A DNA stretch of 64,000 nt from Chryseobacterium echinoideorum (lineage in GTDB: Bacteria; Bacteroidota; Bacteroidia; Flavobacteriales; Weeksellaceae): contig NZ_VKNW01000001.1 of assembly GCF_007474535.1 (NCBI RefSeq), positions 1-64,000 on the forward strand. The letters run 5' to 3'. Every line of letters begins with the position of its first letter. The first letter of the stretch is position 1. The notes beneath the pieces are model-generated. The model had not been told where the DNA came from. It worked only from the letters and a program-made list of their open reading frames with translations, and did no database searches. The position numbers and the translations under genes were made by a program. Shown in pieces: positions 17,166-25,500 of the stretch.

Positions 17166-17483
17166 ATGGCTTTAGAAATTACAGATAGCTCGTTCCAGGA
17201 AACAGTTTTAAAATCAGATAAACCGGTATTGGTAGATTTTTGGGCAGTATGGTGTGGACCGTGCAGAACATTAGGACCAATCATTGAAGAAGTAGCCAGC
17301 GATTTTGAAGGGAAAGCTGTAGTAGGAAAAGTAGACGTAGATAATAATCAGGAAATTTCCATGCAATATGGAATCAGAAACATTCCTACAGTACTGATTT
17401 TTAAAAATGGTGAAGTGGTAGATAAATTGGTAGGAGTAACTCCAAAAGAAGTTATTGCAGAAAAATTAAGTGCACACTTATAA
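17166..17483 (+). CDS. trxA: thioredoxin
   Basis: This cytoplasmic dithiol reductase has 105 residues, the standard single-domain length. The active site WCGPC is at 29-33 (Cys30, Cys33) in the stretch LVDFWAVWCGPCR. The cis-proline motif NIPTVLIF follows. There is no signal peptide. A strong terminator follows the gene, and a -7 element lies upstream, so it is probably monocistronic. Confidence 0.97.
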   Translation: MALEITDSSFQETVLKSDKPVLVDFWAVWCGPCRTLGPIIEEVASDFEGKAVVGKVDVDNNQEISMQYGIRNIPTVLIFKNGEVVDKLVGVTPKEVIAEKLSAHL

Positions 17484-17503
17484 AAATAATTACTTAGATA
17501 ATG

Positions 17504-17533
17504 AATGCTTTCCGGATTCGGGAAGCATTTTTT
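17504..17533 (+). terminator. trxA terminator
   Basis: An AATGCTTTCC / GGGAAGCATT stem is followed by a T run. Confidence 0.9.
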
Positions 17534-17609
17534 ATTTTAATTTCCGGAAATCATTCCCAAGAGATATACGATGCTGTTACTGAAATTCAGCTATTAAAAA
17601 TGGTCTTTC

Positions 17610-17641
17610 TTTGGAAAAACTAATAAAAAGGCATATATTTA
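17610..17641 (+). promoter_or_regulatory. orphan promoter upstream of a candidate RNA
   Basis: TTTG at 17610-17613 and TATATTTA at 17634-17641 are separated by exactly 20 bases. This fits TTTG-N20-TAnnTTTG with one mismatch (final G to A). No reading frame follows before a terminator at 17767-17796. Confidence 0.5.
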
Positions 17642-17646
17642 CACCA

Positions 17647-17796
17647 GTAAAATAAGCGTTCTTAATCTTGTTTAAATAGTGACCTATTAGTGATCTAAAA
17701 CAAGAGTACAGTATAAAGCTTATGGATAGGGTTGTTTTTGAAAAAGAACAAGTCCGTCCGGATCACAATCTTGTAATATTTTACAGGATTTTTTAT
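17647..17796 (+). ncRNA. candidate small RNA or leader RNA ending in a terminator
   Basis: This non-coding stretch runs from the predicted start of the 17610-17641 promoter to an intrinsic terminator (AATCTTGTAA / TTACAGGATT with one wobble, then TTTTTT, 17767-17796). Inside are a CTTGTTT / AAACAAG inverted repeat (17667-17673 with 17698-17704) and a TTGTTTTT / AAAGAACAA pairing near 17731-17754. It could be a free RNA of about 150 bases, or the attenuated leader of the PhnA-type gene whose ATG is 40 bases further on. I recognise no known family. Confidence 0.4.
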
Positions 17797-17835
17797 TTAT
17801 CATTACCGTTAAAATTAACTTTAAAAAATTAAACC

Positions 17836-18168
17836 ATGAGCGATACAATCATTTGTCCTAAATGCCAGTCAGAATATACATATGAACAAGATGGAGTGAT
17901 GGTTTGTTCCCAGTGCTTCCATGAGTGGAACCCTTCTGAAACAGCTGATGAGGATAAGATTTTTGATGCTAACGGAAACGAGCTTCAAAATGGTGATTCT
18001 GTCGTTGTCGTAAAAGATTTGCCTGTGAAAGGAGCACCGAAACCTGTAAAGGCAGGAACTAAGGTTAAAAATATACGTCTTAGACCAGGATCAGATCACA
18101 ATATTGATTGCAAAATTGATGGTTTTGGAGCAATGGCTTTAAAATCGGAATTTGTGAAGAAAGCATAA
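17836..18168 (+). CDS. PhnA/YjdM-type zinc-ribbon protein
   Basis: This is a 110-residue protein with an N-terminal zinc ribbon ([10 protein letters not shown]...CSQCFHEW, Cys at about 7, 10, 26 and 29) and a C-terminal PhnA domain ([19 protein letters not shown] ... [20 protein letters not shown]). It matches the small family named PhnA or YjdM, which despite the old name is not part of phosphonate degradation. The precise role is unknown. A terminator-like hairpin 40 bases upstream suggests possible attenuation. Confidence 0.88.
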   Translation: MSDTIICPKCQSEYTYEQDGVMVCSQCFHEWNPSETADEDKIFDANGNELQNGDSVVVVKDLPVKGAPKPVKAGTKVKNIRLRPGSDHNIDCKIDGFGAMALKSEFVKKA

Positions 18169-18212
18169 ATTACGATGATAATTTCGATCCGAAGGTAAAA
18201 AAGAGGAAGAGG

Positions 18213-19148
18213 TTAGCTAAAAATGACTTTTACGGTATTTTCAATATGATTTTCGGTAAACATTAAAAGTTCTTTGTTTTTGTATTGGATCTTATTCCAG
18301 TAATGATTTCCCGCAAACCTGCTTTGTAGAACTTCGGAAATACCGCCATTTTCTGAAAGCTTTATCTGGTGTGGGTAATAAAAAAATCTATCAATCTCAA
18401 GTTCTTGCATTTCATTAGGCGAAAACAGATTTACTTCACCGAATAGTTTTGCAACATATTCATTTTTAGGATTTTGATATGTTGATATTGCACTGTCGTT
18501 TTGGATTAATAGACCATTTTTTAAAATGACAATTTCGTCAGTCCATGCCATGACATCCTGAAGTTCATGTGTTGAAATAACAAGGCTAATGTTATTTTCC
18601 TTTACATATCTGAACAATTTTTCCCTAAGCTCAATTTTTCTGGGAAAATCAAGATTACTGAAAGGTTCGTCAAGCAAAAGCAGCTTGGGTAAAACAGAAA
18701 GTGCTCTTGCAATAGCAACTCTTTGCTGTTGCCCTCCACTTAAATTTTTAGGTAAAACCTTGGCAAACTCAGCGAGTCCCACAATATCAAGCAGTTCTTC
18801 AACTTTTTCTTTTTTCTTAGCTAAATTGATATTTGAAATAAACTTTCCCACATTATCCGCTACTGTGGCATACGGCATCAAGTCGAAACTTTGAGCTACA
18901 AACTTCATGTCTGATTCTCCGGGAACAAGATTTCCTTTGGGTCCCGATAATTTTTTTCCATCAAAAATAATATCACCATGCTCCCAATCGTGTAAACCAT
19001 AGATTAGACTCAGTAAGGTAGATTTTCCGCACCCGCTTTCTCCGGCTAATGCAATAATTTTACCTTTTTCCAACTGCAGGCTGAAGTTTTCAAAAAGTTT
19101 TTTTTCTTTTGAATAGGAAAAATGAAGGTTTTTTATCTCAAGTAGCAT
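18213..19148 (-). CDS. ABC transporter ATP-binding protein
   Basis: This 311-residue ATPase subunit has Walker A GESGCGKST at about 36-44, a Q-loop (FVAQSFDLMP), the signature LSGGQQQRVAIARAL at 136-150, Walker B LLLLDEPFSNLD at 157-168 and the H-loop VISTHE. After about residue 225 there is an extra C-terminal region of 80-90 residues of the kind seen in spermidine/iron/molybdate-type importers. No permease or binding protein is adjacent, so the substrate is unknown. The gene converges on the PhnA-type gene. A -7 element ends four bases before its ATG, so the message may have almost no leader. Confidence 0.88.
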   Translation of the reverse strand: MLLEIKNLHFSYSKEKKLFENFSLQLEKGKIIALAGESGCGKSTLLSLIYGLHDWEHGDIIFDGKKLSGPKGNLVPGESDMKFVAQSFDLMPYATVADNVGKFISNINLAKKKEKVEELLDIVGLAEFAKVLPKNLSGGQQQRVAIARALSVLPKLLLLDEPFSNLDFPRKIELREKLFRYVKENNISLVISTHELQDVMAWTDEIVILKNGLLIQNDSAISTYQNPKNEYVAKLFGEVNLFSPNEMQELEIDRFFYYPHQIKLSENGGISEVLQSRFAGNHYWNKIQYKNKELLMFTENHIENTVKVIFS

Positions 19149-19152
19149 ATTG

Positions 19153-19160
19153 CAAAAATA
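19153..19160 (-). promoter_or_regulatory. -7 element next to the ABC ATPase start
   Basis: On the minus strand TATTTTTG is followed by CAAT and then ATG. The spacing of four bases predicts transcription beginning at or beside the start codon. Confidence 0.5.
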
Positions 19161-19276
19161 ATGGTTTTTGAGTTAAGCTGGCATATTTTTAGTAATTTAG
19201 CAACAGCAAAACTTTTTGTAATTGACATTGAGAATCAGTAAGTTTTGTAAAATCTGGTAATAATAAACTTTTAAAT

Positions 19277-19936
19277 ATGAAAAAAAATATCTTATCTTTT
19301 GCCTTCACATCATTTTTTTTGGCAGTTATCGCTGTTTCATGTTCTAAAGAAAAACCTGTCACAAGTGATTTCAATGATGTTTCCACTACAAAAGAAGGTG
19401 CTAGGTTTGTAGTAGATACTTTGAACAGTAATATAGAATGGAAAGGATATAAAGTTTTCAAAACAGAAAATTCCAGCCACTTTGGAACTATAAAGTTTGA
19501 AAGCGGAGTAGTAACCGTAAAAGATGGAAAGCTGGAAAGCGGAAATTTTGTTGCTGATATGTCAACTCTAACTTCGGAAGATTTAAAAGACCAAAAAGAA
19601 GATCTTAAAAAGCTGAATAATCATCTGAAAAGTGCAGATTTTTTTGAAGTAGGCAAGTTTCCTACAGCTTCCTACGAAATTACAAAAGTAAGCCCCACAG
19701 CAGAAGGTGACTATAATACAGTTTTGGATGGAAATCTTACTGTAAAAGGAATTACAAGACCTGTACAGTTTAAAGCAAACGTGGCTGTAAAAGGAAATCT
19801 GGTAAGCATTGCTACAGAGCCAAAAGATATCATGAGAGAAGAATTTGGAGTCAAATTTCAATCACCGGTGGAAAACGGAGTGATAAAAAATGAAGTAACC
19901 CTTCAAATGAAAGTTAAAGCACTGGAAAGAAAATAA
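19277..19936 (+). CDS. YceI family lipoprotein
   Basis: This is a lipoprotein of 219 residues (lipobox IAVSC, Cys22) with a YceI domain from about residue 42. The YceI fold is a lipocalin-like barrel that binds isoprenoid chains. Family marks seen are FVVDTLNSNIEWKGYKVFK, HFGTIKFESGVV, DFFEVGKFPTASYEI and ITRPVQFKANV. It probably sits in the envelope. Its ligand cannot be told from sequence. A small membrane protein follows 12 bases downstream and may be co-transcribed. Confidence 0.9.
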   Translation: MKKNILSFAFTSFFLAVIAVSCSKEKPVTSDFNDVSTTKEGARFVVDTLNSNIEWKGYKVFKTENSSHFGTIKFESGVVTVKDGKLESGNFVADMSTLTSEDLKDQKEDLKKLNNHLKSADFFEVGKFPTASYEITKVSPTAEGDYNTVLDGNLTVKGITRPVQFKANVAVKGNLVSIATEPKDIMREEFGVKFQSPVENGVIKNEVTLQMKVKALERK

Positions 19937-19948
19937 TTGAAGATTCTT

Positions 19949-20215
19949 ATGAGTAAGGCAATTCTAATATTAAGTATAGTCTGCATGATTTTTTTAGTAA
20001 GCCTGCAGTTATTCTTTTATTTTTCTTTTGGTAATCAGATTACCAGGATTCTGGGAGAAATGTTTACAATACCTTCGATACTATTGTTGATTTTTCTGTT
20101 TTTCTTTAGTTTGATAAATGTATTAAGAAAGAAAAAAGAATACTACTTAATTTTTGCCATCAATTTTTTTACGGTTCTGACGATTACAGTCAGCACTATA
20201 ATCGATCAAAATTAA
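19949..20215 (+). CDS. small hypothetical membrane protein
   Basis: I do not recognise this protein. It has 88 residues from the ATG at 19949 and is mostly hydrophobic, with membrane segments at about 4-25, 34-53 and 62-84. A short basic stretch (NVLRKKKEYY) lies between the last two. The frame opens with a TTG at 19937 directly after the YceI stop, but the ATG is the better start. Confidence 0.65.
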   Translation: MSKAILILSIVCMIFLVSLQLFFYFSFGNQITRILGEMFTIPSILLLIFLFFFSLINVLRKKKEYYLIFAINFFTVLTITVSTIIDQN

Positions 20216-20298
20216 TTTTTATCAATTTGCAAAAGTCTGTTTATCAGTGAGGTAGATTTTTTTTATGATAATAGAAAAGGTTTTTGAGCCGAAAAGCG

Positions 20299-20306
20299 TA
20301 TTTTTG
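20299..20306 (+). promoter_or_regulatory. pheS -7 element
   Basis: TATTTTTG matches TAnnTTTG 31 bases before the pheS ATG. Its position inside the upstream frame extension argues against a start before 20338. Confidence 0.55.
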
Positions 20307-20337
20307 CAAATACATTTTTTTTGAAAGTATAAAAACG

Positions 20338-21348
20338 ATGATTGATAAGATAGAAGATTTACTTGAAGAAGTAAAAAACTTTAGTACAACAGGTAAAGAC
20401 GAAATAGAAAGTTTCCGGATCAAATTTAATGGAAAAAAAGGAATTCTGAATGATTTTTATGAAACACTGAAAGAAGTTCCTAATGACCAGAAAAAAGAAT
20501 TCGGGCAGAAAGTCAATACTCTTAAACAAGCTGTTAATGCTAAGTTGGAAGATTTGAAAAATGCTTCCGTATCTTCTGTTATTTTTGAAAAAGAAGATCT
20601 TACCCGACCTGCTTTTCCATTAGATCTAGGGTCACGTCATCCGATTAATCTTGTTAAAAACAGGATTATTGAAATTTTCAGATCTATAGGTTTTGCTGTA
20701 GCAGATGGACCAGAAATTGAAGATGACTGGCACAATTTTACGGCACTTAATCTTCCCGAATATCATCCTGCAAGAGATATGCAGGATACTTTCTTCATCG
20801 AACAAAATCCTGATATTTTACTCAGAACACATACTTCATCGGTTCAGATTAGATATATGGAAGAAAATCAGCCGCCTATCAGAATTTTATCTCCGGGTAG
20901 AGTTTTCAGAAACGAAGCGGTTTCTTCGCGTTCTCATTGTATCTTTCATCAGATTGAAGGTTTGTATATTGATGAAAATGTAAGTTTTGCAGATCTTAAA
21001 CAGACTATTCAGTTTTTTACTACAGAACTTTTTGGAAAGTCTAAAATCAGAATGAGACCGTCTTATTTTCCTTTCACGGAGCCAAGTGCAGAGATTGATG
21101 TGTATTGGGGTTTAAATTCTGAGACAGATTACAGAATTACCAAAGGAACGGGCTGGCTGGAAATTATGGGTTGCGGAATGGTAGATCCTGCTGTCCTTAA
21201 AAACGTCAATATTGATGCTGAGAAATATTCAGGTTATGCTTTCGGAATGGGAATTGAGCGAATTGTGATGCTGTTGTATCAAATGAGCGACATCAGAATG
21301 TTTTTTGAAAATGATATCAGAACTTTAGAGCAGTTCAAAACTCTATAA
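20338..21348 (+). CDS. pheS: phenylalanyl-tRNA synthetase alpha subunit
   Basis: The alpha subunit forms the catalytic core of the alpha2-beta2 enzyme that charges tRNA-Phe. From the ATG at 20338 the protein is 336 residues. An N-terminal coiled-coil (about 1-85) precedes the class II synthetase domain. Motif 2 is FRNEAVSSRSHCIFHQIEG and motif 3 is GFGMGIERIVMLLY near the C-terminus. Upstream ATG-like codons at 20284 lie before the -7 box and are rejected. pheT is not adjacent, as is common in this phylum. Confidence 0.96.
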   Translation: MIDKIEDLLEEVKNFSTTGKDEIESFRIKFNGKKGILNDFYETLKEVPNDQKKEFGQKVNTLKQAVNAKLEDLKNASVSSVIFEKEDLTRPAFPLDLGSRHPINLVKNRIIEIFRSIGFAVADGPEIEDDWHNFTALNLPEYHPARDMQDTFFIEQNPDILLRTHTSSVQIRYMEENQPPIRILSPGRVFRNEAVSSRSHCIFHQIEGLYIDENVSFADLKQTIQFFTTELFGKSKIRMRPSYFPFTEPSAEIDVYWGLNSETDYRITKGTGWLEIMGCGMVDPAVLKNVNIDAEKYSGYAFGMGIERIVMLLYQMSDIRMFFENDIRTLEQFKTL

Positions 21349-21369
21349 AAAAATTACATATATAAAAGA

Positions 21370-21397
21370 GATCCTGTAAATTTTGCAGGATTTTTTG
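21370..21397 (+). terminator. pheS terminator
   Basis: An ATCCTGTAAA / TTTGCAGGAT stem (one wobble pair) is followed by TTTTTT. Confidence 0.9.
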
Positions 21398-21540
21398 TGT
21401 GACATATTATGAAATGTAACATTTTGATTAGATAGGGATTAATTATTTTAATGCAATTTTTATATCAAAACAAGATGATTTTTTTAATATTATGTTTAAT
21501 TTTACAATTATAACTACCATTCAGAAATTTTCAACTACCC

Positions 21541-23289
21541 ATGAATATGAATAAAAAAGATAATTCATCGCAATCATTTGGATTCAGGTATAGAAAAATC
21601 GTTCATTACTCTCTCATTGTATGTATTCTGCTGATCCAGCTCATTATTGCAGCTTTTTTTTATAACGAATTTATCAAAAGTAAAAACTTATCTTTTATAA
21701 AGAAGCAGCTGGAAGAAGTGCATTCACTTGAAAATCTTACAGACAATTCAAAAAACGAATTGCTTATCGCTCAGGAATTTCTCCAGAAATATATGGAAAC
21801 TAAAGATGAAACATATCTTAATTCCTATTTCAGGTCTCTAAATATTTTAGATGAAAATTTGAATGTTATCAATAAGTATGAAAATAAATTTCCCAAGATA
21901 AAAGAAATTTCAAAGCCCGCACAAAACTCATCTTCCAATCTGAGTGAACTGAAGCAGCTTATAGATTCAACCTATCAATATTCTTCCCAACCTGATTTTA
22001 AAATAAATAATTTTGATATTCCTTCTTTTAAAAAATACTCTGTAAATTACGATTTTGACAAGTTCGATGTTGTTTTAGATACGAAGGTTTTTAAAGATAC
22101 AATCAAAAAGAAAGGGCTTTTCGGACGTATAGGAGATGCGATTTCAGGGAAAGGGGAAAGAGAAAAGGATAGTGTGGTTGTTACGGTAAAACATGGTGTA
22201 ATGCCTACTTCAAGAAGCATTAAAGCTGATTTTGACAGTATTTTGAGGGTTGTTAATCATCATTATTTGGTAGAGGGTAAGAAAATGAAGGTGAGAGTTA
22301 ATAATACCAGAAATAATAACGATAAATTTTACAAAGTATTTAATAATCTTTTTGTTTACAGCACAGGATTAATGAATGTGTACGAACAGGCAATTGAAGT
22401 TTCTAAAACTGATCTCAAAAAAGAATATGAAAAGCAGAGTTCAAAAAATAATCAGATTCGGACTAATCTTGTTTTCGGAGCTATGATACTTATGTTTGTT
22501 GTTTCTGTTCTTATCATGCTTCTTACCAGAATTGCATTTATCTACGAAAAAAGATTGAGCGCCGCAAATCTGCAGATTAAAGAAAACCTTAATTTTAAAA
22601 ACAGAATTTTGGGGATGCTGAGCCATGAGCTGAGATCTCCGCTGAAAATTATCGGACTATTTATTAACAGGATCAACAAGAAAACAAATGATGAAAGTAT
22701 TAAAGAATATCTTAAATCTATTAGTTTTACAAATAATACACTGCTTATGCAGGCCAATCAGATTCTGGAATATACCAAAAATCAACAGGTTGAAAATAAG
22801 ATCATTCCTGTAGTTTTTAATCTTAGCAACGAGATTTCGGCTATTATGAATTCAATGGAGCCATACATTGAAACCAGAAATAATCAATTTATTGTTAGAC
22901 AGGAAATTGATAAAAAGATTGAGGTTTTTTCGGATAATACAAAGATTAATCAGATTTTTATGAATATATTGGGTAACGCTAATAAATTTACTGAAAACGG
23001 AAAAATTACGGTTGATACAAAATCAGAATTTTTGGATGATCACACAGTAGTTCTCACCGCAAAGATAAGTGATACCGGGGTAGGAATTTCTCAAACTGAT
23101 TTGAAAAATATCTTTGAACCTTATTATCAGGGCGTTTTATCTACCGAAGTTGAAAATCTGGGAGCGGGTTTAGGATTGAGTCTTTGTAAGGAACTTGTAG
23201 AACTCTACAATGGAGAAATTTCAGTGGAGAGTGAGCAAAACCAAGGAACCACAGTTTCTTTCAGAATCAATTTAGAGGTTAAACATTAA
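21541..23289 (+). CDS. membrane sensor histidine kinase
   Basis: This is a two-component sensor of 582 residues. A membrane helix at about 20-45, a periplasmic sensor region of roughly 260 residues without a domain I recognise, and a second helix at about 308-333 precede the kinase core. His362 in SHELRSPLK is the phosphorylation site. The ATP-binding domain shows NILGNANKFTENG (N box), DTGVGIS (G1) and GAGLGLSLCKELVELYNG (G2). The response regulator begins 10 bases downstream, so the pair is an operon. The signal is unknown. Confidence 0.92.
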   Translation: MNMNKKDNSSQSFGFRYRKIVHYSLIVCILLIQLIIAAFFYNEFIKSKNLSFIKKQLEEVHSLENLTDNSKNELLIAQEFLQKYMETKDETYLNSYFRSLNILDENLNVINKYENKFPKIKEISKPAQNSSSNLSELKQLIDSTYQYSSQPDFKINNFDIPSFKKYSVNYDFDKFDVVLDTKVFKDTIKKKGLFGRIGDAISGKGEREKDSVVVTVKHGVMPTSRSIKADFDSILRVVNHHYLVEGKKMKVRVNNTRNNNDKFYKVFNNLFVYSTGLMNVYEQAIEVSKTDLKKEYEKQSSKNNQIRTNLVFGAMILMFVVSVLIMLLTRIAFIYEKRLSAANLQIKENLNFKNRILGMLSHELRSPLKIIGLFINRINKKTNDESIKEYLKSISFTNNTLLMQANQILEYTKNQQVENKIIPVVFNLSNEISAIMNSMEPYIETRNNQFIVRQEIDKKIEVFSDNTKINQIFMNILGNANKFTENGKITVDTKSEFLDDHTVVLTAKISDTGVGISQTDLKNIFEPYYQGVLSTEVENLGAGLGLSLCKELVELYNGEISVESEQNQGTTVSFRINLEVKH

Positions 23290-23299
23290 ACTTGAAATT

Positions 23300-23944
23300 A
23301 TGCTTTCTACAGAAAATAGTCATATCAATCTTTTATTAGCAGACGATCACAGCCTGATAAGACAGGGGATGGAATTTGTCATTGAAGAAATAGGGTGGGA
23401 AGCAAATATTATCCATGCATCCAATCTTAAGCAGGTTTTGAATGTAGTGGAAAACCAGCAGATTGATATTGTTATTATAGATGCTGTTTTCCCGGACGGA
23501 AACAGTTTAAGCATTATTCCGGAAATTAAAAAGCTAAGCCCCAAAACGAAAATACTGGTTTTTTCAGGTCTTGATGAGCAAACACAGTCTCTTAGATACA
23601 TCAACGCAGGAGCCAATGGCTTTCTGAGTAAAATGAGTGAGGAGGAAGAAACAAAAAATGCTGTCCTGAAAATACATGAAGAAGGAAAGTATTTATCATC
23701 CGTTACACAAACGGTACTCTTGGAGTCAATCAAAAATCCTGATGTTTTAAATCCTCTGCAAAGGCTTACACAAAGGGAACTCCAAATCGCCGAAATGTAT
23801 GCAAAAGGATTAGGAAACCTTGAGATAGCTAATATTCTTGATGTGAAACAAAATACAATCAGTACTATCAAAAAGAGAATTTTTGAAAAGTTGGATATTG
23901 ATAATATTGTTGAACTGATTAATTTATTTAAAACAAACCATTAG
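23300..23944 (+). CDS. NarL/FixJ-type response regulator
   Basis: This DNA-binding response regulator has 214 residues. The receiver domain (about 7-125) has the acidic pair in LLADDHS, a phosphoacceptor Asp61 in VIIDAVFPDG and the conserved Lys in GFLSK. The C-terminal LuxR-type helix-turn-helix (about 152-210) reads LTQRELQIAEMYAKGLGNLE and continues IANILDVKQNTISTIKKRIF. It is partnered with the upstream kinase. Regulated genes are unknown. The long, hairpin-rich gap downstream might be one target. Confidence 0.92.
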   Translation: MLSTENSHINLLLADDHSLIRQGMEFVIEEIGWEANIIHASNLKQVLNVVENQQIDIVIIDAVFPDGNSLSIIPEIKKLSPKTKILVFSGLDEQTQSLRYINAGANGFLSKMSEEEETKNAVLKIHEEGKYLSSVTQTVLLESIKNPDVLNPLQRLTQRELQIAEMYAKGLGNLEIANILDVKQNTISTIKKRIFEKLDIDNIVELINLFKTNH

Positions 23945-24580
23945 TTTTTTAATATAAGTCTTTTATTTACAGATTTCTAAAGGGTTTAAATGACCTATTT
24001 TCCATATTTTCTTTTTGTAGATATATATCTACAATCGTATCGAATTCTATCTATTGTTTTTTTTTGCCCACCCTTGCTGATGTTGCTAATTTTACAACAT
24101 CAAAATTGATCATACGAAATCAATGATGGGTTTAATAAAAACACAATAATTTAATCTGATTATATTAATTAGGCTAAAAAGAAAGAAAGATTTTTTTGGT
24201 GGTAGTTTAAAACACGAATATGAAAAAAAATTAAAATACTCTCTGCAGAGCCCAGAGGTTCTGTAGAAGTATTTTTCGAAAGATACGATTCTATAAACAC
24301 AGATTAATTACCACTGTATTCTATTACAGATCATCCCACTCTGTGATAGATATTTAAAACTAAATAGTTTTCAAGTACTCACAAATGACTGAAAAATGCC
24401 TTAGTATAGTTACAGAGCTTTTTAGCTCTGTAATGGATACAGGTGAAAATTATTTCGGCTATAAGCAAATTTTAGATAAAATAAAAATGCTGTTTCATGA
24501 ACTTTGAAACAGCATTTTTTATAAAATAACTTATTGTCATAATGTTTAATAATAAGTTGTTTATGCTTTTTAAGCAGATT
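23945..24580 (+). other. long intergenic region dense in inverted repeats
   Basis: There is no convincing gene in these 636 bases, but there are at least six inverted repeats. They are a perfect 20-base palindrome TTGTAGATATATATCTACAA (24015-24034), GATGTTG/CAACATC (24079-24101), ATTGAT/ATCAAT (24105-24124), CTCTGCAGAG (24241-24250), CTATTACAGA/TCTGTGATAG (24321-24349) and TTACAGAGC/GCTCTGTAA (24410-24433), with a terminator at the end. A frame without ATG at about 24150-24305 could encode some 45 residues, but I give it no weight. It could be a structured RNA or a regulatory region. Confidence 0.45.
24484..24522. terminator. bidirectional terminator
   Basis: AAAAATGCTGTTTCA pairs with TGAAACAGCATTTTT, with A and T runs on both sides. 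It can end the DUF3108 gene on the minus strand and any plus-strand transcript from the preceding gap. Confidence 0.88.
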
Positions 24581-25351
24581 CTATTTAATAAATTTCAAAG
24601 GATATTTTACATTCTTAAAATCATCAATACTCGCCTTCAAAGAACCTACTGCAAGTTCTGCCTTCAAAAGAATTGGAATATGATTATAATCGTTGCTTAC
24701 CCACATGGTAACGCCTTCTTTTTCTTTGAAAACACGACCGCTTTTCACAGACGGAATTATTTTTAAACAATTAATCGTTCCGAATTTTGTTTTAAGATTT
24801 TCAGTTCCGGTAACTTTTAGCTGAAAAGGGAACATTTCATCGTCAATCCACACATTCATGTTGATAACGGTACCAATCTTAAGCTCTGCAGGTGTTTTAC
24901 TTCTAAGATAATAGAAACACGAAAGCATATCCTGCACTCCTCTTACAGATTTTATAGTTTTAGAACCGTTGGAAGGAGTTTTCTTATCGGTTAAAATCAA
25001 TGTATTATTGTTGTGATTAAAAGCCGTCTGCAAATGCTGTGTATAGCTCCCTTCTCTTACATTTCTCACATAAAAACTTGGGAGTTCTGTCGCAATATTG
25101 ATGTAACTTTCATATAGATCTTCTACTTTAAAAAAAGCTCTCACAGCTCCTGTTGTTTGCCCGGTACCCCTTACATATAAATGAGGTGCGCCATTATAAT
25201 TAACTTTTTTAGTGGTAAGATTAGCATAACCTGCATTGAGGAAGCCATAATGTATTCTTAAACTCAAAGATTCACCATCGGCAATATTAGTAAGTTGAGA
25301 GTAGCCTAAAAAGGATATAATTGTGGTTACAATAATGAGTATTTTCTTCAT
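24581..25351 (-). CDS. DUF3108 domain protein, exported
   Basis: This is an exported protein of 256 residues with a signal peptide (about 1-18). The DUF3108 pattern covers most of the rest: LSLRIHYGFLNAGYANLT, then TGAVRAFFKVEDLYESYI and MLSCFYYLRSKTPAELKIG. The family is periplasmic and of unknown function. It is a single gene on the minus strand, divergent from the ferredoxin-reductase gene, with a terminator about 60 bases after its stop. Confidence 0.82.
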   Translation of the reverse strand: MKKILIIVTTIISFLGYSQLTNIADGESLSLRIHYGFLNAGYANLTTKKVNYNGAPHLYVRGTGQTTGAVRAFFKVEDLYESYINIATELPSFYVRNVREGSYTQHLQTAFNHNNNTLILTDKKTPSNGSKTIKSVRGVQDMLSCFYYLRSKTPAELKIGTVINMNVWIDDEMFPFQLKVTGTENLKTKFGTINCLKIIPSVKSGRVFKEKEGVTMWVSNDYNHIPILLKAELAVGSLKASIDDFKNVKYPLKFIK

Positions 25352-25461
25352 AATCTATATTTTACAAAAACATTGCCAATTTTCGGAAGCTGTTTTTGTG
25401 TTTTTGATAAATCTCAGTTTTTTATTTAGGTAATCCTAAATATGCTTCGCATTAAAATTAG

Positions 25462-25469
25462 TAAATTTG
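25462..25469 (+). promoter_or_regulatory. -7 element of the ferredoxin reductase-ferredoxin operon
   Basis: TAAATTTG matches TAnnTTTG, 31 bases before the ATG at 25501. The -33 position shows no TTTG. Confidence 0.5.
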
Positions 25470-25500
25470 CGGGTACAAATTATTAAATAATCGTCAAATT

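Noticed and set aside
23347..23871. 174-codon open frame on the minus strand over the response regulator
   Set aside because: The plus-strand gene has full receiver and LuxR motifs; the antisense frame shows no domain.
24150..24305. Start-less frame of about 45 codons in the hairpin-rich gap
   Set aside because: There is no start codon, no family resemblance and several inverted repeats cross it, so an RNA or regulatory role is more likely.
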